Below the pieces are notes generated by a model. That model ran no database searches. It saw only the letters and a program-made list of their open reading frames with translations, and was not told the origin of the DNA. Shown in pieces: positions 9,545-18,654 of a stretch of 64,000 nt of DNA. Origin of the DNA: Streptomyces luteolifulvus (GTDB lineage Bacteria > Actinomycetota > Actinomycetes > Streptomycetales > Streptomycetaceae); the NCBI RefSeq assembly GCF_008806595.1, contig NZ_VZRB01000019.1, forward strand, positions 101,448-165,447, written 5' to 3'. Within the stretch, counting starts at the first letter, position 1; every line of letters starts with the position of its first letter. The translations under genes and the position numbers were made by a program.

Positions 9545-10281
9545 TCACCTTGCTCTGGCTCGCCGCGCCCTACGTGGCGCTCACCTCCTTCGTGCTAGGC
9601 CACATCTGGCGCTACCGCCATGACCAGTTCGGCTGGACGACGCGGTCCTCGCAGCTCTACGAGAGCAGGTTGCTGCGGCTGGGCAGCCCGCTGTTCCACT
9701 TCGGACTGCTTGCGGTGATCGGTGGGCACGCCATGGGCATCCTGATCCCGGCGAGCTGGACCGAGTTCGCCGGCATCTCCGAAGGGACGTACCACTTCGT
9801 CTCGGTGTCGGCGGGCACACTGTCCGGCCTGACTACGGTGGCGGGCCTGGCGATTCTGCTCTACCGCCGGGTGACCGTGCCCGCCGTGCGCAAGGCCACC
9901 ACGGCCAACGACAAAGTCATGTACGCGCTGCTCGCCACCGCGATGGCGACCGGGATGCTGAACACCGTCGGCAGCAACCTCATCGGTGGCGGCTACGACT
10001 ACCGCGCGACCGTCTCGCCCTGGTTCCGCAGCCTGTTCTCGCTGAACCCGCAGCCGGAACTGATGACCGGCGTTCCGATCAGCTTCCAGGTGCACAACCT
10101 CGCGGTGCTCTCCCTGCTGGCGATCTGGCCGTACACACGCCTGGTGCACGTCTTCAGCGCACCGCTCGGCTATCTGGTGAGGCCGTATGTGGTGTACCGC
10201 AGCCGAGACCCGCAAGGCCCCGACGCCCGCCGCTATGCGCGCGCATGGGAGACGCCGAGCGCGCCACCCACGCGGCGCTGA
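9541..10281 (+). CDS. narI: Respiratory nitrate reductase gamma subunit (cytochrome b)
   Basis: 246 aa, five predicted membrane helices. NarI anchors the enzyme, oxidises quinol on the outer side and carries two b hemes. The four heme-ligand histidines are in place as His53, His63, His185 and His203, closely matching E. coli NarI spacing (56, 66, 187, 205). GTG at 9541 overlaps the narJ stop. The C-terminal 30 residues are hydrophilic and arginine-rich. It is the last gene of the operon; the next gene is an opposing transposase about 200 bases on. Confidence 0.96.
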   Translation: MITLLWLAAPYVALTSFVLGHIWRYRHDQFGWTTRSSQLYESRLLRLGSPLFHFGLLAVIGGHAMGILIPASWTEFAGISEGTYHFVSVSAGTLSGLTTVAGLAILLYRRVTVPAVRKATTANDKVMYALLATAMATGMLNTVGSNLIGGGYDYRATVSPWFRSLFSLNPQPELMTGVPISFQVHNLAVLSLLAIWPYTRLVHVFSAPLGYLVRPYVVYRSRDPQGPDARRYARAWETPSAPPTRR

Positions 10282-10477
10282 CCGCGCACCCCGCGGGGCT
10301 CCGGGAACCCCCGGGGCCCCGGGTCGCACGCCTCGCGTTCAACGCAGGTCGGCCCGCACGGGCCACCGCACACCCGGCCACCCACCGGCAGTTACTCAGC
10401 CCGGAGCCGCACGTCTTGGGCCTCCTGAGTACCGGTGGAGATGTCGCAATCCACACCGAACCGGTCCCGGTGGTTTG

Positions 10478-11911
10478 TTAGACCGGGCAGTAGAGGTCAA
10501 AGGTCTGCCGCTGCCGACGGTGTTGATCAGCTCCTGGAGTGCTTCGGGCGGGGGCTTCGTCGACCATGCCCGCCAGTAGCGTTGCAGCATGACCCAGGGC
10601 GTCAGCCAGCCACGGACGGCGCGGAGTGCCTTGGGCCAGCAGGCCGGTTGGGGCTGCTGGGACCCGGGTTCTCCCCCTCTCTAACGGGCTTGGCGGTGCG
10701 CCAGGACCGGGCGGCTGGTGGGCTGGGGCGGGCGGGGGCGGGGCGAACCAGGTGTTCCAGCAGAAGCTGAATGCGCAGTTCACGAGGGCCTGGTGACGCT
10801 GGATGGCGGCATCGGAGCGGACCTGGAAGTCGGCCCAGCCGAGTTCGTCCTTGACCTGTTTGTAGCTCTGCTCGACCCAGTGCCGCAGTCCGTAGATCCG
10901 CACGATTTCGGCGAGGGCGGCGGCCGGGTAGGGCGATGCGGTGACGCGTGGGGAGCCCGGGCGGGGCAGGTCGGTGGCCAGGTACCAGGTCGCCTTGGCC
11001 GGCAGGGTGGCCGGGTCGCCGGTGGCCACCACCAGGCGGACGTTGCCGTCCGGGCCCCACCAGCCCAAGGAGGCCTCGGCGGCCCACCAGGTGGCGGTGT
11101 GCCCGTCGCGGAAGGTGCGCTCGATGCGCGACCAGTCCCCGGGATGTTCCGCATCCTGCCAGGTCAGGAGGCGGGCGGCGTCGACGGGGGTGTGGGTGTC
11201 GGGGCCGTAGGCCCAGGTGCCGTGCCGGGGCTTGAGGGCCATCACGAACGGCAGGCCGTCAGCGTGTAAGTCTGAGCGGAAGCTGTCCTGGTCGCCGTAG
11301 GCGCAGTCGGCGGTCACCGCGCGGAAGACCAGCCCGGTGGCCTTGGCCCGGGCGGCCAGGTCGGCCGCGATCTGTAGTTTGGTGCGAAAGCCCGGGTCGT
11401 TCTTGCCGCGGGGGAAGTGATGGGCCGGGGTGTAGGGGCGGGCGTGCACGGGGTAGTAGACGCGCTCGTCCGCCCAGCAGGTGGTCACGGTGACCACACC
11501 TCGGTCGATCTTCCCGACCGAGCCGAGATACTGCTTGCCCACGTGCGCGGTCGCCGTCCCGTCCTTGCGGTCGCCGGAGTCATCCACCACCAGGACACCG
11601 TCCGGGTGCGGGGCGGTGGCCGGGTCGGCCAGCAGCAGCTCCAGCCGGCGGGCGTTGACCGCGTCCTGGCTCCAGGTCGACTCGGACAGGAAGAACTGCA
11701 GCCGCTGCACGGCCGCATGCTGGGCACCGGCCACCGGTTCGGCGCTAGCCAGACAGGTCAGTGTCTTGTTGCGATCGCGGGGCAGCAGCAGCCCGGCCAG
11801 GTACTCGCGAAACCCACGCCGCTGGGCCAGCGTTCCGAAGAGATCATCGAAGCGGACGGCGTACGCTTCAAGCGGACCTGGCGCGGGCGGACACGGCATC
11901 CGTTTCGTCAT
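10478..11911 (-). CDS. IS701-type DDE transposase
   Basis: 477 aa, apparently intact. It has the features of IS701-family transposases: PLEAYAVRFDDLFGTLAQRR at the start, the first catalytic Asp in VLVVDDSGDRKDG, the second in VTADCAYGDQDSFR, and the Glu helix in GLRHWVEQSYKQVKDELGWA. The C-terminal about 80 residues are proline/arginine-rich. It lies convergent to narGHJI. I did not find clear terminal inverted repeats, so the IS boundaries are not given. Confidence 0.88.
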   Translation of the reverse strand: MTKRMPCPPAPGPLEAYAVRFDDLFGTLAQRRGFREYLAGLLLPRDRNKTLTCLASAEPVAGAQHAAVQRLQFFLSESTWSQDAVNARRLELLLADPATAPHPDGVLVVDDSGDRKDGTATAHVGKQYLGSVGKIDRGVVTVTTCWADERVYYPVHARPYTPAHHFPRGKNDPGFRTKLQIAADLAARAKATGLVFRAVTADCAYGDQDSFRSDLHADGLPFVMALKPRHGTWAYGPDTHTPVDAARLLTWQDAEHPGDWSRIERTFRDGHTATWWAAEASLGWWGPDGNVRLVVATGDPATLPAKATWYLATDLPRPGSPRVTASPYPAAALAEIVRIYGLRHWVEQSYKQVKDELGWADFQVRSDAAIQRHQALVNCAFSFCWNTWFAPPPPAPAHQPPGPGAPPSPLERGRTRVPAAPTGLLAQGTPRRPWLADALGHAATLLAGMVDEAPARSTPGADQHRRQRQTFDLYCPV

Positions 11912-12062
11912 CTCGGGCTCTCCAGGCCGTAGTTGACGCCTTCACCTCACGGCCTACTCCCGCGCGGACCCGCCGTCAACAAACCACCGCCAGCAAGCTG
12001 CGCACCCAGGCCGGCCTGAACGGCGGAAAGTTCACCGAGCTACTCACTGTCAGCGCTCCAAG

Positions 12063-12371
12063 GACACCAGGCAGGAGAACGGCAAGCAGACCGCGACCGC
12101 CGAGGACCTCGACACGTCGGCGCAGGCAGCCGGCGCTGAATCCGAGGCCGCAGAACTCAAGAGCCGGTTGCGCGGGATGGAGTCCCGGGCCCGGTCGTGG
12201 CGGCGCCAGCTCGCCGCCGGACATCGTGGCGTCCAGGAGCGGTACGTCGCCGAGTACCGGCGCACCGCCACCGTGCGCGGCTACGAAGCCACCGTCATCC
12301 CCGCGCGGCCAGACGCTTCGCCTTCGACCGCACCCCTTCCACCTTCGCTGGGACCGGCTCCAGCCCGGTAG
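12063..12371 (+). pseudogene. Unrecognised coding scrap (helical, charged)
   Basis: An open stretch without a credible start reads QENGKQTATAEDLDTSAQAA, then ELKSRLRGMESRARSWRRQL and VQERYVAEYRRTATVRGYEA. Composition and pattern look like a real helical, coiled-coil-prone protein remnant between two IS regions. I do not recognise the family. Confidence 0.3.
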
Positions 12372-12705
12372 CCGCCGCGAGTTGCCGACAGTCCATCGCT
12401 GCTGCGCGCGTCCCGTTCCCACCGGCCACGTCCATGATCCGCGGGTAGTCCGCGAGAACCGTCAGGGCGCGTCCTTCCTGCCAGTGCGGCACCACCGAAC
12501 CGGGCACCGCCGCCGTGACCTGCACCGGCCGTTCGTCGGCCCCCACGACTGGCGGCACGTCCTCACCACCGCGAGGCTCCGCCAGAACCTCCCCCACCGT
12601 CTCACGGGCGATCACGAACCGCTCCCACACGGCCTCCCCCTCCAGCCACACGGCCTGGAGAGCCTCCACCCGCTGCCGAGCGGCGCGTTCACGCTCCTCC
12701 AGCAA
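12295..12705 (-). CDS. Conserved Streptomyces protein of unknown function, probably partial
   Basis: 136 aa: a charged N-terminal helix (LEERERAARQRVEALQ), VIARETVGEVLAEP, SVVPHWQEGRALTVLADYPR, then CRQLAAATGLEPVPAKVEGV and RSKAKRLAARG. The last block looks like a winged-helix or HTH tail. Similar proteins occur beside transposases in Streptomyces (recollection, not a search). It overlaps the preceding plus-strand scrap, lies between IS701 and IS630 material, and may be truncated. No function is assigned. Confidence 0.45.
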   Translation of the reverse strand: MLEERERAARQRVEALQAVWLEGEAVWERFVIARETVGEVLAEPRGGEDVPPVVGADERPVQVTAAVPGSVVPHWQEGRALTVLADYPRIMDVAGGNGTRAAAMDCRQLAAATGLEPVPAKVEGVRSKAKRLAARG

Positions 12706-12737
12706 CCCCCATCACCGACGGCATCCCGGCTCCTCCA

Positions 12738-13110
12738 CCGAAGAGACGGATGGCCCTCTACCAGCGGTTCCTCGAATTGGTCGAGGAAGCCAATCCCGCC
12801 GGGGACGTCTACGTGATCACGGACAACCTGTCCTCGCACAGCAGCGTGTCCAGCCGCACCTGGCTCGAGGACCACCCACGCATCAAGCACGCCTTCATCC
12901 CTGTCGGCGCCTGCTGGCTCAACCTCCAAGAAGGCTGGTGGCATCTTCCGTAAGACCGCCCTGGCCGGCCGCTCGTTCGGCGACCGCGACACATCAGCCA
13001 CGCGACCCAGGTCGCCACTGACCAGCTCAACTGCCGCGCGCCCGTGGATCTGGGGCAGACCCGCACCACCCACCAGGCCCTCTACGACCCCGCTATTCGT
13101 ACGTCCTTTG
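12738..13110 (+). pseudogene. IS630-type transposase C-terminal remnant
   Basis: MALYQRFLELVEEANPAGDV with VITDNLSSHSS is the DDE core of IS630-type transposases (second Asp in ITDN), followed by HPRIKHAFIPVGACWLNLQE. The C-terminal block appears in shifted frames as IFRKTALAGRSFGDRD, HISHATQVATDQLNCRA and ARPWIWGRPAPP. At least two frameshifts, and no N-terminal half. Confidence 0.75.
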
Positions 13111-13224
13111 CGGAATCCAGCAGGAGTCGACCGGGTGGCCGACACCCACCCGACCATGCGCAAGGTCAAGGTGGACATCAGCTAAGGAGCAACTCGTCGG
13201 GCATGCCTTCGACAAAAAGCCCTA

Positions 13225-14691
13225 TCAGTGGCTCACCACCGTCGCCTGGCGTGCGGCCGGTACCGCGTCGCGTCGGTTGTTGGCACTGAGCTCGTGCAGG
13301 ATCTCCTCCACGCTCTGTTTGGCGTCGCCGAAGAGCATGCTGCTGTTCTCGCGGAAGAAGAGGGGGTTCTGCACGCCTGCGTAGCCGGAGGCCATGGAGC
13401 GCTTGAAGACGATGACCTGCTCGGCTTCCCAGACCCGCAGCACCGGCATGCCGGCGATCGGGCTGCCCGGGTCCTCGGTCGCGGCGGGGTTGACGGTGTC
13501 GTTCGCGCCGATGACCAGCACGACGGAGGTGTCGGCGAAGTCGTCGTTGATCTCGTCCATCTCCAGGACGATGTCGTAGGACACCTTCGCCTCGGCCAGC
13601 AGCACATTCATGTGCCCGGGCAGGCGCCCGGCGACAGGATGGACGCCGAAGCGGACCGCGACGCCCCGCTCGCGCAGTTGCCGCGTCAGCTCCGCGACCG
13701 GTTGCTGGGCCTGGGCGACGGCCATGCCGTAGCCGGGCGTGATGATCACCGAGCGGGCCTGGGCCAGCATCTCGGCTGCCTGCGCGGCCCGCACCTCGCG
13801 GTGCTCGCCGTGGTCCTCCTCGTGCCCGGACGGCGCCGCGATGCCGAAACCGCCCATGATGACGGAGAGGAAGGACCGGTTCATCGCCTTGCACATGATG
13901 TAGGAAAGGTAGGCGCCGGAGGAGCCCACCAGTGCGCCGGTGACGATGAGCAGGTTGTTGTCGAGCAGGAAGCCGGCCGCGGCCGCCGCCCAGCCCGAGT
14001 AGCTGTTCAGCATGGACACGACGACCGGCATGTCGCCGCCACCGATCGAGGCGACGAGGTGCCAGCCGAGCGCCAGCGCCAGCACGGTCACCGCGATCGT
14101 CAGTGGAAGGTTCGGGCTGATCGTGAACCAGACGGTCAGCACGACGAACGCCGCGAGGGCGCCAATGTTCAGCGCGTTCTTGCCCGGCAGCATCAAGGGA
14201 CGGGACTTGATGCGCGCCGAGAGTTTCAGGAACGCGACGATCGAGCCGGTGAACGTGACCGCGCCGATGAAGATCCCGATGAACACCTCGGCGTGGTGGA
14301 TGCCCAGCAGGTCGGCGCCGATCCGGGTCTGGGCCGTGCCGTGGGACTCCACCTCCAGGTAGCTGTTCCAGCCCACCAGTACCGCGGCGAGGCCTACGAA
14401 GCTGTGCAGGACAGCGATCAGTTCGGGCATCTGCGTCATCTCGACGCGGCGGGCCCGCCACAGGCCCGTCATCGCGCCGAGCGCCATCGCCAGCAGGATC
14501 AGCGCGACCGCTCCGGCGGTGATGCTCTGCGCCGCCACAACCACGGTGGCGACCAGGGCGAGGGCCATGCCGGCGATGCCGTAGACGACGCCGGCGCGTG
14601 AGGTGCGGTGCTGGGACAGGCCGGCCAGACTGAGGATGAACAACAGGGCGGCGACCAGGTCGGCAGCGTGTGAAGCCGTCAGGGAGGTCAT
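13225..14691 (-). CDS. pntB: NAD(P) transhydrogenase beta subunit
   Basis: 488 aa, full length. PntB carries the dII membrane helices and the NADP(H)-binding dIII domain of the proton-translocating transhydrogenase, which uses the proton gradient to make NADPH from NADH. About nine hydrophobic segments span residues 5-290. The dIII signature is seen in IITPGYGMAVAQAQQPVAEL, the glycine/alanine-rich loop VHPVAGRLPGHMNVLLAEA and VIGANDTVNPAA. It follows pntA with a 6-base gap, so the two are co-transcribed. Confidence 0.96.
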   Translation of the reverse strand: MTSLTASHAADLVAALLFILSLAGLSQHRTSRAGVVYGIAGMALALVATVVVAAQSITAGAVALILLAMALGAMTGLWRARRVEMTQMPELIAVLHSFVGLAAVLVGWNSYLEVESHGTAQTRIGADLLGIHHAEVFIGIFIGAVTFTGSIVAFLKLSARIKSRPLMLPGKNALNIGALAAFVVLTVWFTISPNLPLTIAVTVLALALGWHLVASIGGGDMPVVVSMLNSYSGWAAAAAGFLLDNNLLIVTGALVGSSGAYLSYIMCKAMNRSFLSVIMGGFGIAAPSGHEEDHGEHREVRAAQAAEMLAQARSVIITPGYGMAVAQAQQPVAELTRQLRERGVAVRFGVHPVAGRLPGHMNVLLAEAKVSYDIVLEMDEINDDFADTSVVLVIGANDTVNPAATEDPGSPIAGMPVLRVWEAEQVIVFKRSMASGYAGVQNPLFFRENSSMLFGDAKQSVEEILHELSANNRRDAVPAARQATVVSH

Positions 14692-14697
14692 CTCGGC

Positions 14698-16254
14698 TCA
14701 GCCTTTCGAGAACATGGACAGCATGCGGCGGGTCACGGCGAAGCCTCCGAAAATGTTGACGCTGGTCAGCAGGATCGCCGCGAACGACAGTGTGGTGACG
14801 ATCCAGCTCTCGTGCCCGATCTGCAGCAAGGCGCCGATCACGACGATCCCGGAGATCGCGTTGGTCACCGACATCAGCGGGGTGTGCAGCGCATGGTGCA
14901 CCTTGCCGATGACGTAATAGCCGATCACCACCGCCAGCGCGAACACGGTGAAGTTGCCCGCGAGTTGCGCCGGAGCGAAGGCCACCAGCAGGAACATCGC
15001 GAGCATCCCGAGCCCGATCAGGCCGAAGCGCCCCGCAGGCGTCAGCTTCGACTGCTTTGGTTCGGGTGCTTCGGGTGCGGGCGTGGGCTGCGCGGCGGGC
15101 GCGGCCGAGACCGCGACGGGCGGCGGCGGCCAGGTGACGTCTCCGTCGCGCACCACGGTCACCGCCCGCTGCACAACGTCGTCGAAGTCGACCGTCAGAT
15201 GCCCGTCCTTGCCGGGAGTGAGCAGCTTCAGCAGGTTCGCCAGGTTGGTGCCGAACAGCTGCGAGGCCTGGGCCGGGAGCCGGGAGGCCAGGTCGGTGTA
15301 GCCGATGACGGTGACGCCGTTGTCGGTCACCACCGTCCGCCCCGGCACGGTGCCCTCGACGTTGCCGCCCATCGCGGCGGCCATGTCGACAATGACGCTG
15401 CCCGGCTTCATCACAGCCACGTCCTCGGCCGTCAGCAGGCGCGGCGCCGGACGGCCCGGGATCAGCGCGGTGGTGATCACGATGTCTACGTCCTCGGCCT
15501 GCTCGCGGTAGAGCTCGGCGGCAGCGCGGTCGTAGTCGGCGGAGGTCGCCTTGGCATAGCCGTCGGTGCTCGCCTCCTGAGCGGCTTCCACCGGCAGGTA
15601 CTCGCCGCCCAGCGACTTCACCTGGTCCGCGACCTCCGGCCGCGGGTCAGTGGCGCGCACGATCGCGCCGAGGCTGGAAGCGGCACCGATCGCCGCAAGA
15701 CCGGCCACACCTGCGCCGGCCACCAGCACCTTCGCCGGAGGCACCTTGCCAGCCGCAGTGACCTGGCCTGTGAAGAACCGTCCGAAGACGTGCGCGGCCT
15801 CGATGACCGCGCGGTAGCCGGCGATGTTCGCCATCGAAGACAGCACGTCCATCGACTGCGCCCGCGAGATGCGCGGCACCGCGTCCAGCGCCAGGGCGGT
15901 CACCCCGGCGTCGGCGAGCGCCTGAAGCAACTCGGGCTTTTGCGCTGGGGCCAGCAGAGCGACCACGGCCGCACCCCTTGGCAACCGGCGGATCTCCGCG
16001 TCGGAGGGGGCGTTCACCTTCAGAACGACATCCACGTCCCAGGCCTCGCCGATCGCCGCGCCGGCATCGGCGTACGCCTGGTCACCGAAGCCGGAGGCCT
16101 CACCGGCACCGGACTCGACGACGACCTCGTAACCGAGGCCCAGCAGGAGTCGTACCGTCACCGGGGTCGCCGCGACCCGCGTCTCCCCGGAGACGGACTC
16201 GGCCACAACGCCGACGCGGTGAGGAGGATGGTGTGAGGGTTTTTGAGCAGACAT
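14698..16254 (-). CDS. pntA: NAD(P) transhydrogenase alpha subunit
   Basis: 518 aa from the ATG at 16254 (MSAQKPSHHPPHRVGVV); an in-frame TTG at 16272 is less likely because no ribosome site precedes it. Residues 15-370 are the NAD(H)-binding dI domain, related to alanine dehydrogenase: GETRVAATPVTV, the Rossmann loop VLVAGAGVAGLAAIGAASSL, and RATDPRPEVADQVKSLGGEY. A proline/alanine linker leads to a C-terminal membrane part with about four helices (FGLIGLGMLAMFLLVAF onward). It has the undivided alpha layout of E. coli PntA. Transcribed first, before pntB. Confidence 0.96.
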   Translation of the reverse strand: MSAQKPSHHPPHRVGVVAESVSGETRVAATPVTVRLLLGLGYEVVVESGAGEASGFGDQAYADAGAAIGEAWDVDVVLKVNAPSDAEIRRLPRGAAVVALLAPAQKPELLQALADAGVTALALDAVPRISRAQSMDVLSSMANIAGYRAVIEAAHVFGRFFTGQVTAAGKVPPAKVLVAGAGVAGLAAIGAASSLGAIVRATDPRPEVADQVKSLGGEYLPVEAAQEASTDGYAKATSADYDRAAAELYREQAEDVDIVITTALIPGRPAPRLLTAEDVAVMKPGSVIVDMAAAMGGNVEGTVPGRTVVTDNGVTVIGYTDLASRLPAQASQLFGTNLANLLKLLTPGKDGHLTVDFDDVVQRAVTVVRDGDVTWPPPPVAVSAAPAAQPTPAPEAPEPKQSKLTPAGRFGLIGLGMLAMFLLVAFAPAQLAGNFTVFALAVVIGYYVIGKVHHALHTPLMSVTNAISGIVVIGALLQIGHESWIVTTLSFAAILLTSVNIFGGFAVTRRMLSMFSKG

Positions 16255-16274
16255 GTCCTGTATCTCTGTCAAAG

Positions 16275-17064
16275 GAAGGTGCGAAAGCGGGATCTGCGTT
16301 CGGGGGAGTGACGACGTCCTGCCCCGTGATCGCTGGAACCTAACCCGTCAGACGAGTACGGGCCAACGCCAACAGACGGTGACGTGATTCACCTTGCGGT
16401 ACTGGCCGAGAATGTTCGGACAACGTGGGACCACACCAGCCAGCCTTGTGCGCTTGGGGCCGCTCCGCCTTGCCGTGGCGGCCCATCTGACGGTGCATCC
16501 GTCGGCTCGGAAGGATCAGGAACGCCTATAGACATGTGAGGGGCGGGCGGTTCATCGGGCGCGGCCATGCGCGGAGGCCTGCGTGGACAGTCCAGGCCAC
16601 GCCCCGCGGCCGCAGGGTTGCCGCTGAACGGCGGCACCGGCGTCGACCGGCGCGATCACCGGCAGCCTCGGGAACGCCAGGTCGCAGTGAGCCACTTGGG
16701 CAAGGGTGGACGCCGACAGCATTCCAGCGTTGGGATCCTTGTCTGTGGTCTGTCGTCTGCGGGCATGATGAGCGCGGACGCTGTGCAGTGTCAGGCACAA
16801 AGGTCACGACAGCTTCAGCGGCGCCAGAGTGCCCGCCGCAAGGTTGTCAGCCCCATGTGGATCGACGTCAACAGCGCCCTGCCGCCACAGGCAACGCCTG
16901 GTGGGGCGGTTTGACTGTCACTCACAAATCGGGACAGCGTCGAGGTGTTCGCAGTGGCCGACGTGCTGCTGAGGGTGATCGGCCTTCCTTGGGCTGCGCA
17001 TCAACTGTGATCACCGACACACTCCCGCAATACCTACTGGTCGGTATGCTGCCGCGAGCCATAC
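16275..17064. other. Intergenic DNA without a recognisable gene
   Basis: No reading frame on either strand in these 790 bases resembles a known protein, and codon position bias is weak. It includes the pntA promoter region (the first about 200 bases on the minus strand). The remainder is probably decayed sequence. Confidence 0.4.
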
Positions 17065-17079
17065 ACGACAGGAGGCGGG

Positions 17080-17250
17080 ATGTCTGCGACCAACCGCCAG
17101 ATCCGTTTGGCCTCCCGCCCGGTGGGCGAAGTGAAACCCGCGGACGGGAAGCACCGTTCCGGGCCCGTCGAGGAGCCCGGAGGTAGACATCTCCAGCCAG
17201 ACCTTGTTCTGCGCGGTGTGGCGGAGGGGCAGACATCCAATGCCGTTGAT
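17080..17250 (+). pseudogene. NADP-dependent oxidoreductase, N-terminal stub
   Basis: A good ribosome site (ACAGGAGGCGGG) precedes an ATG whose first residues are MSATNRQIRLASRPVGEVKP. This is the typical opening of Streptomyces medium-chain NADP-dependent oxidoreductases (CurA/prostaglandin-reductase-like family). After about 22 residues the homology fades through frameshift, and an IS110 end follows. Only the start of the gene remains. Confidence 0.6.
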
Positions 17251-17253
17251 CTG

Positions 17254-17440
17254 TCAAGCGGCAACGGGGAGTTGTCGGTCCGCCGATGCGGGGAAGGCAG
17301 TCGCTTCGTCGTAGCGGATGCGTTTGGTGAGGCAGTGCTGGAGGCAGCCGATCATGCGATTGAAAAGGTTGCGCCGGGCGGCGGTGTGGCGGCCTCCGTC
17401 GTTGCGCCGCCGGTCGTAGTGGGTCTTGGCCGCCGCCCCT
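17254..17440 (-). pseudogene. IS110-type transposase, C-terminal end
   Basis: Minus-strand frame reading AKTHYDRRRNDGGRHTAARR, NLFNRMIGCLQHCLTKRIRY, then DEATAFP and a stop at 17256-17254. This is the conserved C-terminal tail of IS110/IS116/IS902-type transposases. The rest of the gene is missing. Three further IS110 pieces lie at 40.8, 47.2 and 48.1 kb. Confidence 0.7.
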
Positions 17441-17664
17441 CCGGGGGACCTCGGCTGGCGGCGAAGCCGCGGTTGGCGAAGGCGTCCCGTACGGTCACGG
17501 CGTCTACCGGCTGTGGAGCGAGCAGCTGAGCCTCGTCACCGAGCACGGCGTCGACCTGGATGCGGCGGCGATGTGGTGAGCGCTGGAGACGGAGATCCGG
17601 CCGCGGGACGAGGTCGAGTCCGCGGCCACGCTGCTGGATGAGCTGCTGCCGCCGGGCGACGACG

Positions 17665-17862
17665 AGGCCCGACCAGGGGGCCGGCGTTCTGGTCGTAGGC
17701 GACGTCGGTGGCGTTGGGGCTCCACCGGTGGATGGCAAACACATCGCTGATGAGGTCGTCGACCGGTGCGGGGGCGGCGTCGACCCATGCGCGCCTGGTG
17801 AAGGCGAAATCCGACGCGTTCAGGATTTCGAAGCGGTCGTGTTCGCGGGTCGTGCTGCTCAA
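17665..17862 (-). pseudogene. SRPBCC-family protein, N-terminal fragment
   Basis: About 66 residues: FTRRAWVDAAPAPVDDLISD followed by VFAIHRWSPNATDVAYDQNA, the first strand and helix of an SRPBCC (polyketide cyclase/START-like) protein. The family continues about 80 residues further; here the frame runs into unrelated sequence near 17665. It is divergent from the MmyB-type regulator at 17997, so the pair probably shared a control region. Confidence 0.55.
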
Positions 17863-17996
17863 GGCGTTCCTCCTGTACGAGTGCGGGACGCGGTGGGACT
17901 CAGCTCATCGCCGCTCGGGCCGGGGAGCCAGTCCCGCTGGTGCCTATCCCCGGCGGGGAGAGGCTGTGCGTCGCGGGTCGGCACATACTCGGTGCC

Positions 17997-18650
17997 ATGA
18001 ACGGGACATCACAGCTCGGGGACTTCCTGCGGATGCGGCGCTCCCAGCTGCGACCCGAGGAGGCCGGCGTACCTACCTACGGGGAGCGCCGGCGGGTGCC
18101 GGGTCGTCGCCGTGAGGAGCTGGCGCTGCTCGCGGGGGTGAGCGCCTCCTCCTACGCCCGCCTGGAGCAGGGGCACTCGCTGGGCGCCTCGCCCGAAGTG
18201 CTGGACGCGATCGCCCGGGCCCTGCAGCTGGACGAGTCCGAGTGCCGGCATCTGTACGACCTGGCCCGACGGACCAAGCCCCGCAGCGGGCGGCGCCCAG
18301 CGCCCGAGCGAGTGACGGAGGCGACCGCCCAACTGCTGGAGGCGCTCGGGGACGTTCCCATCGTGATCGGCCGACGCAGTGACGTCCTGGCGTGGAACCG
18401 GCTGGGCCACGCGCTGTTCGCCGGACACCTCGACCCCGATGCCCCGGACGTACCGGCGGAGCGCCCCAACATGGCCAGGCTGGTGTTCCTCGACGCCCAC
18501 ACCCGCAGCCTGTACGCGGACTGGCCGGGCAAGGCCATGGCGGTAGTGGGGAATCTGCGCCTGGTGGCGACCCAATACCCGCAGGACGCCGCACTGCACA
18601 GGCTGCTGGGCGAGCTGAGTGCGAAGAGCGAGGACTTCGCCTCGATGTAG
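17997..18650 (+). CDS. MmyB-type XRE transcriptional regulator, C-terminally truncated
   Basis: 217 aa from ATG 17997 (MNGTSQLGDFLRMRRSQL). The N-terminal XRE-type helix-turn-helix is seen in RRREELALLAGVSASSYARL and EQGHSLGASPEVLDAIARAL. A PAS-like MmyB ligand domain follows (VPIVIGRRSDVLAWNRLGHA, NMARLVFLDAHTRSLYADW). Family members are usually about 270-290 aa; this one stops right after LGELSAKSEDFASM, so the last 50-60 residues are lost at a junction with foreign sequence. It may still bind DNA. Many such regulators control a divergent oxidoreductase or SRPBCC gene, as the arrangement here suggests. Confidence 0.8.
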   Translation: MNGTSQLGDFLRMRRSQLRPEEAGVPTYGERRRVPGRRREELALLAGVSASSYARLEQGHSLGASPEVLDAIARALQLDESECRHLYDLARRTKPRSGRRPAPERVTEATAQLLEALGDVPIVIGRRSDVLAWNRLGHALFAGHLDPDAPDVPAERPNMARLVFLDAHTRSLYADWPGKAMAVVGNLRLVATQYPQDAALHRLLGELSAKSEDFASM

Positions 18651-18654
18651 GCCG

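Noticed and set aside
10282..10330. GC-rich stretch after narI as an operon terminator
   Set aside because: Runs of G and C allow several weak foldings, but no single convincing stem-loop could be drawn.
12295..12705. Reading this minus-strand frame as a transposase
   Set aside because: It lacks DDE, DEDD or serine/tyrosine recombinase motifs; it resembles a conserved Streptomyces protein of unknown function instead.
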